A stretch of DNA of 64,000 nt from Arthrobacter psychrolactophilus (GCF_003219795.1 NZ_QJVC01000004.1:248001-312000), one strand, 5' to 3'; counted from the first letter of the stretch, positions 17,445 to 26,488 are shown. Notes: generated by a model not told the origin, from the letters alone. Program-made: numbers and translations.

Positions 17445-18659
17445 ATGCCCGCTCTCTCCCCGGAAATTCCGCACCCAACTACAGCTCCCGGCCGCAGCGT
17501 GCGCACCACTTGGACGTACACCCTCGGCTCGATCGTTTTTGTCCTTGTGGTCCTCGACGCCATGCTGCTGAGCCTGGCCGTGGAGTCTTTCAATAACCAG
17601 TACGACGTCGTCTCTACCCTTCTCGTCGTGATCCTCCTAGCGTCTATGGTCACCCAGATTCGCTACTGCTGGTTCCTGCAATCCGGTCTAGGCAGCGGAC
17701 TTCCGCGTCCGCTGTGGTCGGCTGCACTTCTGGTTCCGCCACTCGCGGTATGGATCTTGGGGCTCTTCGTGCCGGCAGCTGCCCTCATGTGGGCCCTCCC
17801 CCTATGGCTGGGCATCGCGCTTATCGTCTGCCTCCTGCCATTGCGGCCGCGTATCGCTGCCCTGGGCGCGGGCGTCGTCGTATCGCTGCTGCATCCGTTC
17901 TTGTTCTCCCTGATCAACGGTGAGTCGAATAGCTTCTCGGACAATCAGGGGATGAACATGCTGCTGGTCTATGCGGCGGGCATGCCGTTGGTAATTTTGA
18001 GCAGCCTGTGGTGGTGGCGGATCGTTGTCGAGCTAGATAAGCATCGGATGATCGCGGGAGAACTCGCCGTCGCACAGGAACGGCTGCGCTTTGCCGCGGA
18101 CCTCCACGACATTCAGGGCCACCACCTGCAGGTCATCGCCCTAAAATCGGAGCTTGCTGAGCGGCTGCTCGCGGCACATCCAGAGGCCGCCCGCGAGCAC
18201 ATTCACGAGACCAGGCTCATTGCCAAGCAGGCCCTCGAGGAGACCCGGTCGCTGGTCTCGGGCTACCGTGAAACGGTCTTGGAAAACGAACTCGAGAATG
18301 CGCGTGAGGTAGTGTCTGCCGCCGGGGCACACTGCGAACTCACGCTCGACTCGCTGCCCAGCAGCCCCGCACTTCGCACCGCCCTCGCCATGACGGTCCG
18401 TGAGGCCACGACCAACATCCTCCGGCACAGCGACGCCACCCACGCCTCCATCATCTGGACCAATGCGGCCGACGGATCCACGCTCACCATCAGCAATAAC
18501 GGTGTCTCCACCTCACCGGCCAATACGCCTAACTCCGGCAACGGACTCACCGGATTGCGCGAACGCCTCGAGGCCCTGCAAGGCACGCTCAAGGTCACCG
18601 TGAATGCCGAACGCTTTGAGCTCCGGGCCACAATCCCCAGCAAAGGAACTATCGCGTGA
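17445..18659 (+). CDS. Sensor histidine kinase (DesK/NarL-partner type)
   Basis: The 404-residue protein has an N-terminal region of about five membrane helices (30-195), a HisKA_3 dimerisation domain with phospho-accepting His221 in DLHDIQGHHLQ, and an HATPase domain with the N-box region EATTNILRHS and the G-box GNGLTGLRERL near 370. The stimulus is unknown; many relatives sense membrane state. The start at 17445 follows TAAACT by 7 bases. The kinase stop overlaps the regulator start (GTGA), so the two are translationally coupled. Confidence 0.9.
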   Translation: MPALSPEIPHPTTAPGRSVRTTWTYTLGSIVFVLVVLDAMLLSLAVESFNNQYDVVSTLLVVILLASMVTQIRYCWFLQSGLGSGLPRPLWSAALLVPPLAVWILGLFVPAAALMWALPLWLGIALIVCLLPLRPRIAALGAGVVVSLLHPFLFSLINGESNSFSDNQGMNMLLVYAAGMPLVILSSLWWWRIVVELDKHRMIAGELAVAQERLRFAADLHDIQGHHLQVIALKSELAERLLAAHPEAAREHIHETRLIAKQALEETRSLVSGYRETVLENELENAREVVSAAGAHCELTLDSLPSSPALRTALAMTVREATTNILRHSDATHASIIWTNAADGSTLTISNNGVSTSPANTPNSGNGLTGLRERLEALQGTLKVTVNAERFELRATIPSKGTIA

Positions 18660-19273
18660 GCGAACCACAGCGTATCCGTCTTCTCATAGCCGACGACGAA
18701 CACCTCATCCGGGGCGCCCTCGAGGCACTCCTCGGGCTGGAACCAGACATCGAGATCGTGGCCAGCGCCGACAATGGCGTCACGGCGGCCGAGCTGGCAT
18801 TGTCCACCCAGCCCGATATTTGCCTGCTGGACCTTGAGATGCCGCAGGCCGATGGTTTGGAGGCCGCCGCGCGCATCCTCTCGACCGTTAATACCCGCGT
18901 CATCATCGTGACCCGGCATGCGCGCCCAGGCGTTCTGCGGCGAGCGCTGGCCTCAAAAGTTTCCGGCTTTGTCCCGAAATCCACGCCGGCAGAAGAGCTG
19001 GCCCATGTGATTCGCGATGTCGCGGCAGGTAAACGCTACATTGACCCGGAGATTGCCGCCACGGCATTGACCGCCGAGCGCTGCCCACTTACGGATCGGG
19101 AGCTCGACGCCCTGCGCTTTGGCCGCTCGACAAGCAGCGTCGCACACATTGCGCAGCAAATGCATCTGGCCCCGGGCACGGTGCGAAACTACATCTCCTC
19201 GGCCATGATGAAGTTAAACGCGGCCTCAAGACACGAGGCCGCCGAGAAGGCGTGGCAACAGGGCTGGATCTGA
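18656..19273 (+). CDS. NarL/FixJ-family response regulator
   Basis: The 205-residue protein has a receiver domain with acidic pocket Asp13/Asp14, phospho-acceptor Asp59 in CLLDLEMP and conserved Lys in GFVPKST, then a LuxR-type HTH (about 143-200; LTDRELDALRF, APGTVRNYISSAMMKLNA). The start is a GTG overlapping the kinase stop. It probably binds the ATGACA/TGTCAT palindrome upstream of its own operon and may control the divergent export gene. Confidence 0.92.
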   Translation: MSEPQRIRLLIADDEHLIRGALEALLGLEPDIEIVASADNGVTAAELALSTQPDICLLDLEMPQADGLEAAARILSTVNTRVIIVTRHARPGVLRRALASKVSGFVPKSTPAEELAHVIRDVAAGKRYIDPEIAATALTAERCPLTDRELDALRFGRSTSSVAHIAQQMHLAPGTVRNYISSAMMKLNAASRHEAAEKAWQQGWI

Positions 19274-19328
19274 CATCCATTCATCAGATCACCAGACTCG
19301 GGGCCCCAATGGGCGCTAAGATCATCGT

Positions 19329-20939
19329 GTGATCAAACGTCCTACCTCCTCGGAGCAGGTGCTCGCCCGTCGCGGCGTTGCCGGCCACCGTCAGTACCGT
19401 ATTCCGGCCCTTGCTGTGTCCCAGCGCGGCACAATTCTCGCCGCGTACGACGGCAGGCCAAACCTCGATGACCTCCCCAATCCGATTGACCTGCTGCTGC
19501 GCCGCAGCACGGACAACGGGGCGACGTGGGGTCCGCAGCAAACGGTCCGCACGGGCACGGGCCTGGATGGTTACGGCGATCCCAGCCTGTTGATCGACAC
19601 CGAGACCCAGCGGATCTTCATGTTCCACGCCGCGGGAACGCATGCGGGTTTCTTCGAGGCGATCGAGGGCCTCGACCGTGAGGACAGCATCCAGCACGCA
19701 GATCTCAGCTTCTCTGATGACGACGGCCTCACGTGGCACCATCGTCGCCTCACCCACATGCTCAAGATCGACGGCGTGACGGGCCTCTTCGCCGCCGCGG
19801 GCGCAGGCATCCAGATCCACACGGGCGCCTATCAGGGCCGCCTCGTGCAGCAGTTTGTGCTTCTGCACGGTGGCGAGATCAAGGCCGCCAGCGCCTACAG
19901 CGACGATCACGGCGAGAACTGGACGCTCGGCGAATTCATCACCTGCACCAACGAGAACAAGGTCGTCTGCCTCGCGGACGGCACGCTGCTCATGCATTCG
20001 CGCGCCACCCCGCACCGGCTCACGGCCATCTCCCGCGACGGCGGCCACTCCTACTCCCCCGCAGAGCCGCACCTCGAGCTCCCCGATCCCAGCGACAATG
20101 GCTCCGTGGCCCGCTTCGACGGCCTCCCCAACGTCGCCACCCTAACCACGCCGGAAACCGCGACCTGGCTCATCGCCACCCACAATCACGACACCCTGCT
20201 GCGCCGCAATACGATCCTGAAGCTCTCGCAAGATAACGGCGCAACCTGGCCGTACGCCGTCGAACTGTGCGCGGGAAGTTCGCAGTATTCCACCGCCGCC
20301 CGCCTGCCCGACGGTCGCATCGGCGTCCTGTACGAGCGCCAGGGCTACCAGGAGATCGTCTTTGTTGCGGTCGATCCGGCGAGGCTTATGTCCTCGCCGG
20401 CTTCCTCTTTGACGCACGACGCCGGAACCTCCTTCGCGGGCAACGTCGGTTTGTGTGTTGTGTTGCGTTCCGTGACGCCTGGGCGTCCTGCCGTCTGGGA
20501 AAGTTTGGGTGAAAGCTTTGTGCTGACGCAGACCGACGGCGAGTGGGATCCGTCCGCGTGGAAGGAAGTGGGCCAGGGCTACTCCGAGGACGCGCCGCAG
20601 GTGCTCTCTAACAGGGAATCCCAGGACCTCAACTACGGGGCCGTCATCCCGGGCTATAAGTCCGGCGATGTCTTGGCATTCTCAGGCCGCATTGAGGCGT
20701 CCGAGTTCACGCCGACCACCTCGGTCGCCATGGCTGCTGGCCTCGTCAACGACACCGTGTTAACAGCGGAACCGCTCGATGCCGGAGCCACCCGCGGATT
20801 CAAGACGGCCTACACGCTGACGGAGGATGACGTGGCACGCGGTTCCCTCACCGTGAACTTCACGCTGACCACCGGCCCGGACAGCGCGGTACGCTCCTTT
20901 AGCTTTGACATGAGCTCGGGAGAGATCTCGGAAGGCTAA
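19329..20939 (+). CDS. Sialidase (GH33-like, BNR repeats)
   Basis: The 536-residue protein starts with a GTG. The YRIP motif near residue 23 and five Asp-box repeats (STDNGATW, SDDDGLTW, SDDHGENW, SRDGGHSY, SQDNGATW) identify a six-bladed exo-sialidase propeller, which releases terminal sialic acids. A Tyr/Glu region (GVLYERQGYQE near 340) fits the active site. About 180 residues follow the propeller and resemble no domain I can name. There is no signal peptide, unusual for this enzyme class. No sialic acid catabolic genes are adjacent. Confidence 0.85.
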   Translation: MIKRPTSSEQVLARRGVAGHRQYRIPALAVSQRGTILAAYDGRPNLDDLPNPIDLLLRRSTDNGATWGPQQTVRTGTGLDGYGDPSLLIDTETQRIFMFHAAGTHAGFFEAIEGLDREDSIQHADLSFSDDDGLTWHHRRLTHMLKIDGVTGLFAAAGAGIQIHTGAYQGRLVQQFVLLHGGEIKAASAYSDDHGENWTLGEFITCTNENKVVCLADGTLLMHSRATPHRLTAISRDGGHSYSPAEPHLELPDPSDNGSVARFDGLPNVATLTTPETATWLIATHNHDTLLRRNTILKLSQDNGATWPYAVELCAGSSQYSTAARLPDGRIGVLYERQGYQEIVFVAVDPARLMSSPASSLTHDAGTSFAGNVGLCVVLRSVTPGRPAVWESLGESFVLTQTDGEWDPSAWKEVGQGYSEDAPQVLSNRESQDLNYGAVIPGYKSGDVLAFSGRIEASEFTPTTSVAMAAGLVNDTVLTAEPLDAGATRGFKTAYTLTEDDVARGSLTVNFTLTTGPDSAVRSFSFDMSSGEISEG

Positions 20940-21054
20940 GGGACTTTGCCACGCGGCACGCTCCCCTAGTGTGTTTCTCCCACGTACGACGGCGCGACAC
21001 TCACCTACTGGGCTCTCTCACCTTCCGTGCCCTGCCCCCGTCCGCTTCCGTTTG

Positions 21055-21112
21055 TTGAGTCGCCAGATGACGCCCCTTAAAACGTTCTTGGCGGCATTAT
21101 CTGGCAACTCAA
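21055..21112. repeat. Extragenic palindrome, copy A
   Basis: A 58-bp inverted repeat with 20-bp arms (17 of 20 matching) begins TTGAGTCGCCAGAT and ends ATCTGGCAACTCAA, with an 18-bp centre. It belongs to the same family as the elements at 21178, 40919 and 46933. Confidence 0.75.
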
Positions 21113-21177
21113 GCTGTGGACCGAGGGAAAGTAAGGTTCCTTGGCGGGAAAACGGCGCCGGGATACCCATACATAGT

Positions 21178-21235
21178 TTGAGTCGTCACGTAACGCCGTT
21201 ATGAATCTCCATAAGGGCGTTACGTGACGACTCAA
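21178..21235. repeat. Extragenic palindrome, copy B
   Basis: A 58-bp element has perfect 20-bp arms (TTGAGTCGTCACGTAACGCC and its complement) around an 18-bp centre. It lies 65 bp from copy A in the 352-bp gap between the sialidase and the PspA-like pair. The rest of that gap holds a module CACGCGGCACGCTCCCCT (near 20952) that recurs at 40885 with one change. Confidence 0.85.
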
Positions 21236-21291
21236 CGCAGAGTCAGTCACATTCGACGTCGAGAACGCACTTACAGGTGCATCTGCTCAAA

Positions 21292-21780
21292 CTAGCGCTC
21301 TTCAAGCTCGTTGAGGGCTTGCGCGATGGCGTGGTCGGCGCCCGCCGCTGTGTGCGCTGCCTTGAGCGTTTCCGCCGTGACATTGAATCCGCTGACGCGC
21401 GCCTGAAGCTGCGTCAGGGCGCCCATCAGCATGGTTTCTTGTTCCGCAAGAGCGTCGCGCTGCGAGATCAGATCCGCCAGCTGTTCGCCCATGATCAGGT
21501 GCCGGTTCATGGCCGTTTGCGCAGCCGCCCAATCTCCGCCAGCCTCCGAGGCCTGCGCCTGTGCGGCTAAATCGTTCATGGCTTTTTGGAGGTCGACTGC
21601 CTGCAGATCTAGGCGTTGGCGGCTGACCGACACATCGGCGACTCCACGGCGCATCTTTTGCACGGCCGCCCGCTGCTTAAGCTGAGCCTCCGTCAAGGTG
21701 AGCTGATCGCGGGAGGCGGATCCGCCGTCGAACGTGGCAGGAGAAGGCTTGGAGGAAAAGATCCGGGCCAGGAAACTCAT
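21292..21780 (-). CDS. PspA/IM30-like coiled-coil protein
   Basis: The 162-residue protein is almost wholly alpha-helical. KMRRGVADVSVSRQRLDLQ and a long heptad-like stretch (about 30-150) resemble short actinobacterial PspA/IM30-like proteins, which protect or remodel membranes. It lacks the N-terminal amphipathic helix of full PspA. GGAGCAGG precedes the ATG. It lies 9 bp after the membrane-anchored gene and the two are surely co-transcribed. The family assignment is tentative. Confidence 0.55.
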   Translation of the reverse strand: MSFLARIFSSKPSPATFDGGSASRDQLTLTEAQLKQRAAVQKMRRGVADVSVSRQRLDLQAVDLQKAMNDLAAQAQASEAGGDWAAAQTAMNRHLIMGEQLADLISQRDALAEQETMLMGALTQLQARVSGFNVTAETLKAAHTAAGADHAIAQALNELEER

Positions 21781-21789
21781 GACCTGCTC

Positions 21790-22359
21790 CTAGCCGAGGT
21801 CCGTATAGGTTTTGGACCAGTTCTTGAGCATCGTGGCCTCGATCTCCAGGGTGCGGGTGAGGTCCTTCATGTCGACGTCGGGCGTGGGGGCCGCGGCACT
21901 GGCCAGCGCGTTCCGGACGCCCAATGCGGTCTGCGTAATCTGTTCAACCTGAACACTGAGGGTCTTGGCGTAGAGCGCTTGCACGGCGCGGTCGGGTTCC
22001 TGCTGAGCCACGAGCAGCTGGTGCTCCATGACCGTTCCGGCCTGGTTCAGAGTCAGGAAGATGGATTCGAGATTGCCCGTGTACTGCCCGGTCGTCTGGG
22101 CCACACCGAGGGAGCGGCGCGTGGCTTCGAGCGCGTCTTGGAGGGCAACGCGCTGCTTCAAAATGTCCGCCACGGGACCCGTGCTCGACTCGGCACGGAC
22201 TTTCAACGCACTGCGCTTGGCAGACTCGATCTTGGGCTTGGAGATCTTGGCAATGCTCAGTGCACCGCGATAAATCAGCACGCCAAGAGTAATGGCGACA
22301 CCCAAAATAATGGCGATGACAACCAACATGAGGATCAAAAATACGGTGCCGGGGTCCAT
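21790..22359 (-). CDS. Membrane-anchored helical protein, function unknown
   Basis: The 189-residue protein has one N-terminal membrane helix (about 6-31), a basic segment (KISKPKIESAKRSALKVR) and a helical cytoplasmic body with no recognised domain. It is the first gene of a two-gene operon with a PspA-like protein, which suggests that it recruits the coiled-coil partner to the membrane. This link is inferred from context only. Confidence 0.55.
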   Translation of the reverse strand: MDPGTVFLILMLVVIAIILGVAITLGVLIYRGALSIAKISKPKIESAKRSALKVRAESSTGPVADILKQRVALQDALEATRRSLGVAQTTGQYTGNLESIFLTLNQAGTVMEHQLLVAQQEPDRAVQALYAKTLSVQVEQITQTALGVRNALASAAAPTPDVDMKDLTRTLEIEATMLKNWSKTYTDLG

Positions 22360-22456
22360 GGAATTGCCGATATCCTTGCGGTTTTGTCAGGTCGTGTTGT
22401 TGCAATTTAGCCTAACACCGCAGGCTGTTGTCAGACTGGCAGGGCAGAATGGAGGC

Positions 22457-22858
22457 ATGAAGACACTTTTGAATGTCATTTGGCTCGTGTTCGGCGGTTT
22501 CTGGCTGGCGCTGGGCTACTTTGCCGCTGGCATCCTCTGCTGCGTTCTCATCATCACGATCCCGTGGGGCATCGCCTCCTTCCGCATCGCAGGATATGCG
22601 CTGTGGCCCTTCTGCCGGACCGTCGTGGACAAGCCGGGCGGAACGGGGATCGCCAGCACACTCGGAAACGTCATCTGGATTTTGGTGGCTGGCATTTGGA
22701 TCGTCATTGGCCACATCACCACGGCCGTTGCCATGGCCATCACCATCATTGGGATCCCGCTGGCCATCGCCAATATCAAGATGATCCCGGTGTCCCTGAT
22801 GCCGCTGGGCAAGGAAATTGTGCCGACTAACCAGCCCTTTGTTGCCACGTACCGTTAA
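22457..22858 (+). CDS. yccF: YccF family inner-membrane protein
   Basis: The 133-residue protein has duplicated halves, each with a hydrophobic hairpin and the IPWGIASFRIA / IPLAIANIKM signature of the YccF family (DUF307), followed by LMPLGKE. The family's function is unknown. GGAGG precedes the ATG closely. The gene is closed by a 17-bp hairpin shared with the convergent sugar-kinase operon. Confidence 0.85.
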   Translation: MKTLLNVIWLVFGGFWLALGYFAAGILCCVLIITIPWGIASFRIAGYALWPFCRTVVDKPGGTGIASTLGNVIWILVAGIWIVIGHITTAVAMAITIIGIPLAIANIKMIPVSLMPLGKEIVPTNQPFVATYR

Positions 22859-22867
22859 TAACACGGC

Positions 22868-22905
22868 GTCTATGCCATTGCCTGTCGCCAGGCAATGGCA
22901 TAGAC
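22868..22905. terminator. Bidirectional terminator between yccF and the KDG operon
   Basis: A perfect 17-bp stem (22868-22884 with 22889-22905) encloses a 4-nt loop in the 49-bp gap between converging genes. Confidence 0.8.
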
Positions 22906-22907
22906 AC

Positions 22908-23882
22908 TTATCGACTCACTGGTTCAGCGGCCTCGAGCAGGTCTAGTTCCCGCCGCAAAGGCATTCCTTCCCAGTCCCCTGGGACTAGGCAGGCAAATGC
23001 TCCGACCTTGACGGCTGTCTGCAAGCGGTCTCCAACAGCAAGCCCTGCCAGAAGCTCGGCAATATATCCTGCGACGAACCCGTCGCCAGCACCGACGGTG
23101 TCGATGGCTCGTACCGAGATCGCTGACTGCTCGTAGCTATCACCATTGACGAGAGCTACGCAGCCCTCGATTCCTAGCTTGATCACCACCTGAGATGGTC
23201 CCAACTCTGCAATGCGAGCAGCGAGCAGTCGAGGATCATCGGCGTGACCCACCGCAAGCGCGGCCTCATCGTCGCCAGCGAAAACCACATCAGCCTTCTG
23301 AATCAAGGCCACGAATGCTTTGCCAGCCTCTTCCGGGGTCCACAACGCTGACCTGTAGTTCAGGTCGAACGAGACTATTGTCCCGTGGTGACGGGCTACC
23401 TCGATGGCATGATCAATGGCCGCTGCCGCAGTTGCCGACAGGCCGGGGGTAATACCCGTGATGTGGAGTAGCCGGGCATGTTCAATGTACTCGGCCGGAA
23501 CATCCTCTGGGGCTAGCCGCGAGCCAGCACTTCCCCGCCGGTAGTACCAAACCTTTTGGCTTTCAGCGGTCCTGCGCTCCTTGATCATGAGGCCAGTGGG
23601 AGCCTCCGAATCCTCAACGGCCACCGTTTCCACTCGTTCGGCAGCCAGCTCTCGCAGCACCTTCGCACCGAGGCTGTCGTTGCCGACCCTACCGACCCAC
23701 ACGACCGAGGTACCGAGTCGGCGCAGAGCAATGGCAAAGTTTGTTTCTGCGCCGCCAATTCCTAGCCCCAGACTCGTAGTGTGCTGCAGCGGGCCGGCCC
23801 CTTCGGCCCGCATCAAGGCCATAGTCTCGCCCATCGTGACTACTTCCGGCCAGCTTTTCTGGCTACCAATTGTCTTGGTCAT
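22908..23882 (-). CDS. kdgK: 2-keto-3-deoxygluconate kinase (PfkB family)
   Basis: The 324-residue protein is a ribokinase-like sugar kinase with the N-terminal GGAETNFAIALRRLG block, YYRRGSAGSRL, a sugar-contact segment, and the C-terminal DTVGAGDGFVAGY motif carrying the catalytic Asp. Beside a KDPG aldolase it should phosphorylate KDG to KDPG. The ATG shares one base with the aldolase stop (TAATG) and GAAGGG lies 10 bases upstream, so translation is coupled. It is the last gene of the operon. Confidence 0.85.
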   Translation of the reverse strand: MTKTIGSQKSWPEVVTMGETMALMRAEGAGPLQHTTSLGLGIGGAETNFAIALRRLGTSVVWVGRVGNDSLGAKVLRELAAERVETVAVEDSEAPTGLMIKERRTAESQKVWYYRRGSAGSRLAPEDVPAEYIEHARLLHITGITPGLSATAAAAIDHAIEVARHHGTIVSFDLNYRSALWTPEEAGKAFVALIQKADVVFAGDDEAALAVGHADDPRLLAARIAELGPSQVVIKLGIEGCVALVNGDSYEQSAISVRAIDTVGAGDGFVAGYIAELLAGLAVGDRLQTAVKVGAFACLVPGDWEGMPLRRELDLLEAAEPVSR

Positions 23883-24553
23883 TATGAGCGACCCTTCGCT
23901 GCCAATGCTTCTGCAACAAGCTCCGAGACGTGAAGAGCCCGTTCGGTCAAGGCCACCAAGTCTCCGCCTTTGAATGCGTCCTTGATCAAAGGTCCGCCGA
24001 GACTGACGGCGAGCGCTCCAGCAGCAATCCACTTCGGGGCGGCCGCAATATCGATGCCGCCGCTGGGAACCACTTGAATGTCGGGGAAAGGACCCCGGAG
24101 TGCGGCGATGTAGTCGGAGCCAACGACCGATGCTGGGAATAACTTCACGGCTGTCGCACCGGCCTGCCACCCACTGGCCAATTCAGTTGGCGTCAATCCG
24201 CCAGGGAAAACCGGAATTCCACGGCCCACGGCAGCGGCAATCACATCCAATTGCGTCGTAGGGGTTACCAAGAAGGCGGCTCCCAGATCCAGCGCCTGTT
24301 CGGCCTCGTCCAAGGAGGTGATGGTGCCCAAGCCGATCTCGGCAGCATGCTCAAATTGCCCAATTAATTCGCCCAGATGATCGAAAACGCCATTCGTGCT
24401 CAGGGTCAACTCAATGGATCGCACGCCACCTTCAACCAGCGCTTCGATAACGGGTGCGTACTCTCGAGCGTGATCTGCGCGAAGGACGGCAACAACTGGA
24501 TTTGCCAACAGCATGCTTGAGGCTGCAGGTCGTTGAAACGACTGAATGTTCAT
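23882..24553 (-). CDS. eda: 2-keto-3-deoxy-6-phosphogluconate (KDPG) aldolase
   Basis: The 223-residue enzyme cleaves KDPG to pyruvate and glyceraldehyde 3-phosphate. It has the catalytic Glu in SIELTLST near residue 47, the Gly-rich GLGTITSLDEAEQA block and the Schiff-base Lys in TAVKLFPAS near 135, then VPSGGI and a phosphate-binding GGPLI segment. Galactonate or KDPGal aldolases look alike, so the exact sugar acid is open. AAGGA lies upstream of the ATG. Confidence 0.88.
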   Translation of the reverse strand: MNIQSFQRPAASSMLLANPVVAVLRADHAREYAPVIEALVEGGVRSIELTLSTNGVFDHLGELIGQFEHAAEIGLGTITSLDEAEQALDLGAAFLVTPTTQLDVIAAAVGRGIPVFPGGLTPTELASGWQAGATAVKLFPASVVGSDYIAALRGPFPDIQVVPSGGIDIAAAPKWIAAGALAVSLGGPLIKDAFKGGDLVALTERALHVSELVAEALAAKGRS

Positions 24554-24569
24554 GATGGGTTCCTTTTTG

Positions 24570-25394
24570 TCATCGGGAGAGCCAGCCACCGTCAACGGGG
24601 ATGACGGTTCCGTGAATGTAGTCAGCAGCGGTTGAGGCAAGGAAGACGACGGCTCCGGCCATATCTTCCGGCCGCCCCCAACGACCGGCCGGGATACGCT
24701 CAGAAATCTGTTGGTGGCGTTCCGCATCGGCAAGCAACGCCGAATTCATATCAGTGGCAAAGTAACCAGGGGCCACCGCATTGACGTTGACACCGCGGGG
24801 CGCCCACTCATTACACAAGGCTTTGGTCAGTTGGACCACGGCCCCCTTTGATGCGGCATAGGCTGGAATGCGGAAGCCCCCTTGGTAACTCAGCATCGAC
24901 GCCAGGTTGATGATTTTTCCGTTTCCACGCTCCACCATGCTCCGGCCGAATCCCTGACACAGTTGGAAGACTGCGCGCAGATTGATATCCATGACCGCGT
25001 CAAAATCGTTCAGGGGGAACTCGGTGGAGTCATGCCGGATCTGCGTTCCAGCGTTATTGACCAAGATGTCGATCTGGTGTTTCTCCAGAACCGCCTCCAC
25101 AGCCTCCGAGATCGATTCTTCATCGGCGAGGTTCACGGTTTGCGCCTCGACAAACACCCCCTTCTGCTCCGCAAGTGAGAGCAGCTCGGATGATATTGTG
25201 CCACGCTGTAGCGCCACGACGTTGGCACCAGCACTTATCAGTCCGGCGGCTAGTGCGTGCCCAATACCGCGAGAAGCGCCGGTAACAACGGCCGTTCGCC
25301 CCGTGAGGCTGAGAGGGTTGGCAGGCCCTTCGTGAGAGGGCTGAGCAGCGGGCTCCGGTGACTCATCAAGGTAAGCCGGCGTTGCCCCGCTCAT
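24570..25394 (-). CDS. SDR oxidoreductase, KduD-like (2-deoxy-D-gluconate 3-dehydrogenase type)
   Basis: The 274-residue protein has an extra N-terminal tail of about 28 residues, the NAD-binding TGASRGIG at 38-45, NNAG, and a Ser...Tyr-x-x-x-Lys catalytic set (NLASMLSYQGGFRIPAYAASK). Overall it resembles KduD, which makes KDG from 2,5-diketo-3-deoxygluconate, or gluconate 5-dehydrogenase. Its ATG overlaps the stop of the hydroxyacid dehydrogenase (ATGA). In this operon it probably supplies KDG or an isomer to the kinase. Confidence 0.8.
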   Translation of the reverse strand: MSGATPAYLDESPEPAAQPSHEGPANPLSLTGRTAVVTGASRGIGHALAAGLISAGANVVALQRGTISSELLSLAEQKGVFVEAQTVNLADEESISEAVEAVLEKHQIDILVNNAGTQIRHDSTEFPLNDFDAVMDINLRAVFQLCQGFGRSMVERGNGKIINLASMLSYQGGFRIPAYAASKGAVVQLTKALCNEWAPRGVNVNAVAPGYFATDMNSALLADAERHQQISERIPAGRWGRPEDMAGAVVFLASTAADYIHGTVIPVDGGWLSR

Positions 25395-26380
25395 GCGATG
25401 CCCTGGCTCAGGAGTGAATCCAGCACCGTCGGGTTCATGATGTTTCGCGGTCGTACTCCTCGGACAATATCCGAAACGTTTTCAAGGGTGCGGTACTTGA
25501 GCTCGCTATAAGATTCTTCGCTGTACCAGCCAGCGTGAGGTGTCAGGATGACGTTGTCCAAGGCAGCCAAATCACTTGCAACATCCAAGGGTTCTTGTTC
25601 CAAGACATCAAGTCCGGCACCCTTCAATGCGCCAGTGCTCAACGCCGTCACAAGAGCCGTTGTGTCAACGACACCACCGCGGCACGTATTGACCAGGACA
25701 GCCGTTGACTTGAAGAAACCCAAAGTCTCACTGTCGATCAGATGATGCGTCGCCTTGTTCAACGGCACGTGCAAAGAGACCACATCAGCCTGGCGCAGTA
25801 CTTCTTCCAAGCCAACGACGCGGACACCCTCTTTAGTGACTGTTCCTGTCTTCAGCGTGGGGTCGAAGCCAATGAGGTCAAAGCCCAACGCGCCAGCCTT
25901 ACGGGCGGTGGCTGCGCCAATCAGTCCCAGACCAACTACCCCAAAGGTGCGGGTCGAGAAGCGGTGCAGTGGCTGTGCAGGGGTCAATGTGGCATCGCCC
26001 CGGCGCAGACCACGGTCCAGCTGACCTAGGCCACGACTGAGCGCCAGTGCCAGAGCAATGGCATGGTCGCTAACGTCTTCTGTCCCATAGTCGGGAACGT
26101 TGCACACGGCAACGCCTCGCGCGGTGGCGGCTTCGACGTCGAGCGTGTCAACACCCACCCCATACCGGCCAATGGCTTTCAATCCTGGCAACGCGGCAAG
26201 CACTCGGTCTGTCACAGGAGCGTATTGAACGATGATCGCATCCGCATCTGCGGCGGCAGCGATGACGTCGTCCTCGGTTTTGCATGAGGCGAGGACCAAT
26301 TCGATGCCGCGTTCAGCTGCAAGTGATTGTTCGATGGCGATCGAAGAGTGATCGCAATCTGTAATGATGATTTTTGCCAT
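25391..26380 (-). CDS. D-2-hydroxyacid dehydrogenase (C-terminal-binding-protein-like)
   Basis: The protein of about 329 residues has the NAD-binding GLGLIGAATARKA motif and the catalytic Arg (NTCRGGVVD), Glu (EQEPLD) and His (TPHAGWYSE) of this family. The WYSE segment resembles CtBP-like members. In a sugar-acid operon it may reduce or oxidise a 2-keto acid such as 2-ketogluconate. The start is taken at MAKIIITD; a GTG four codons upstream overlaps the ribosome site. It is separated from the ABC ATPase gene by 108 bp with only a weak hairpin. Confidence 0.82.
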   Translation of the reverse strand: MAKIIITDCDHSSIAIEQSLAAERGIELVLASCKTEDDVIAAAADADAIIVQYAPVTDRVLAALPGLKAIGRYGVGVDTLDVEAATARGVAVCNVPDYGTEDVSDHAIALALALSRGLGQLDRGLRRGDATLTPAQPLHRFSTRTFGVVGLGLIGAATARKAGALGFDLIGFDPTLKTGTVTKEGVRVVGLEEVLRQADVVSLHVPLNKATHHLIDSETLGFFKSTAVLVNTCRGGVVDTTALVTALSTGALKGAGLDVLEQEPLDVASDLAALDNVILTPHAGWYSEESYSELKYRTLENVSDIVRGVRPRNIMNPTVLDSLLSQGIA

Positions 26381-26488
26381 GTGAGTCGGCACTTCCTTCG
26401 TCGTCTAACGGCCCGTCCTTAGGAGGAACGGAACGTGGCTTTGTCAGTCTGAGATCCATCGAGACGATGGCAGATAGCCGGTTTTTGG

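Noticed and set aside
19284-20072. 262-codon minus-strand frame over the sialidase
   Set aside because: No start signal or domain, and the plus-strand Asp boxes define the real gene.
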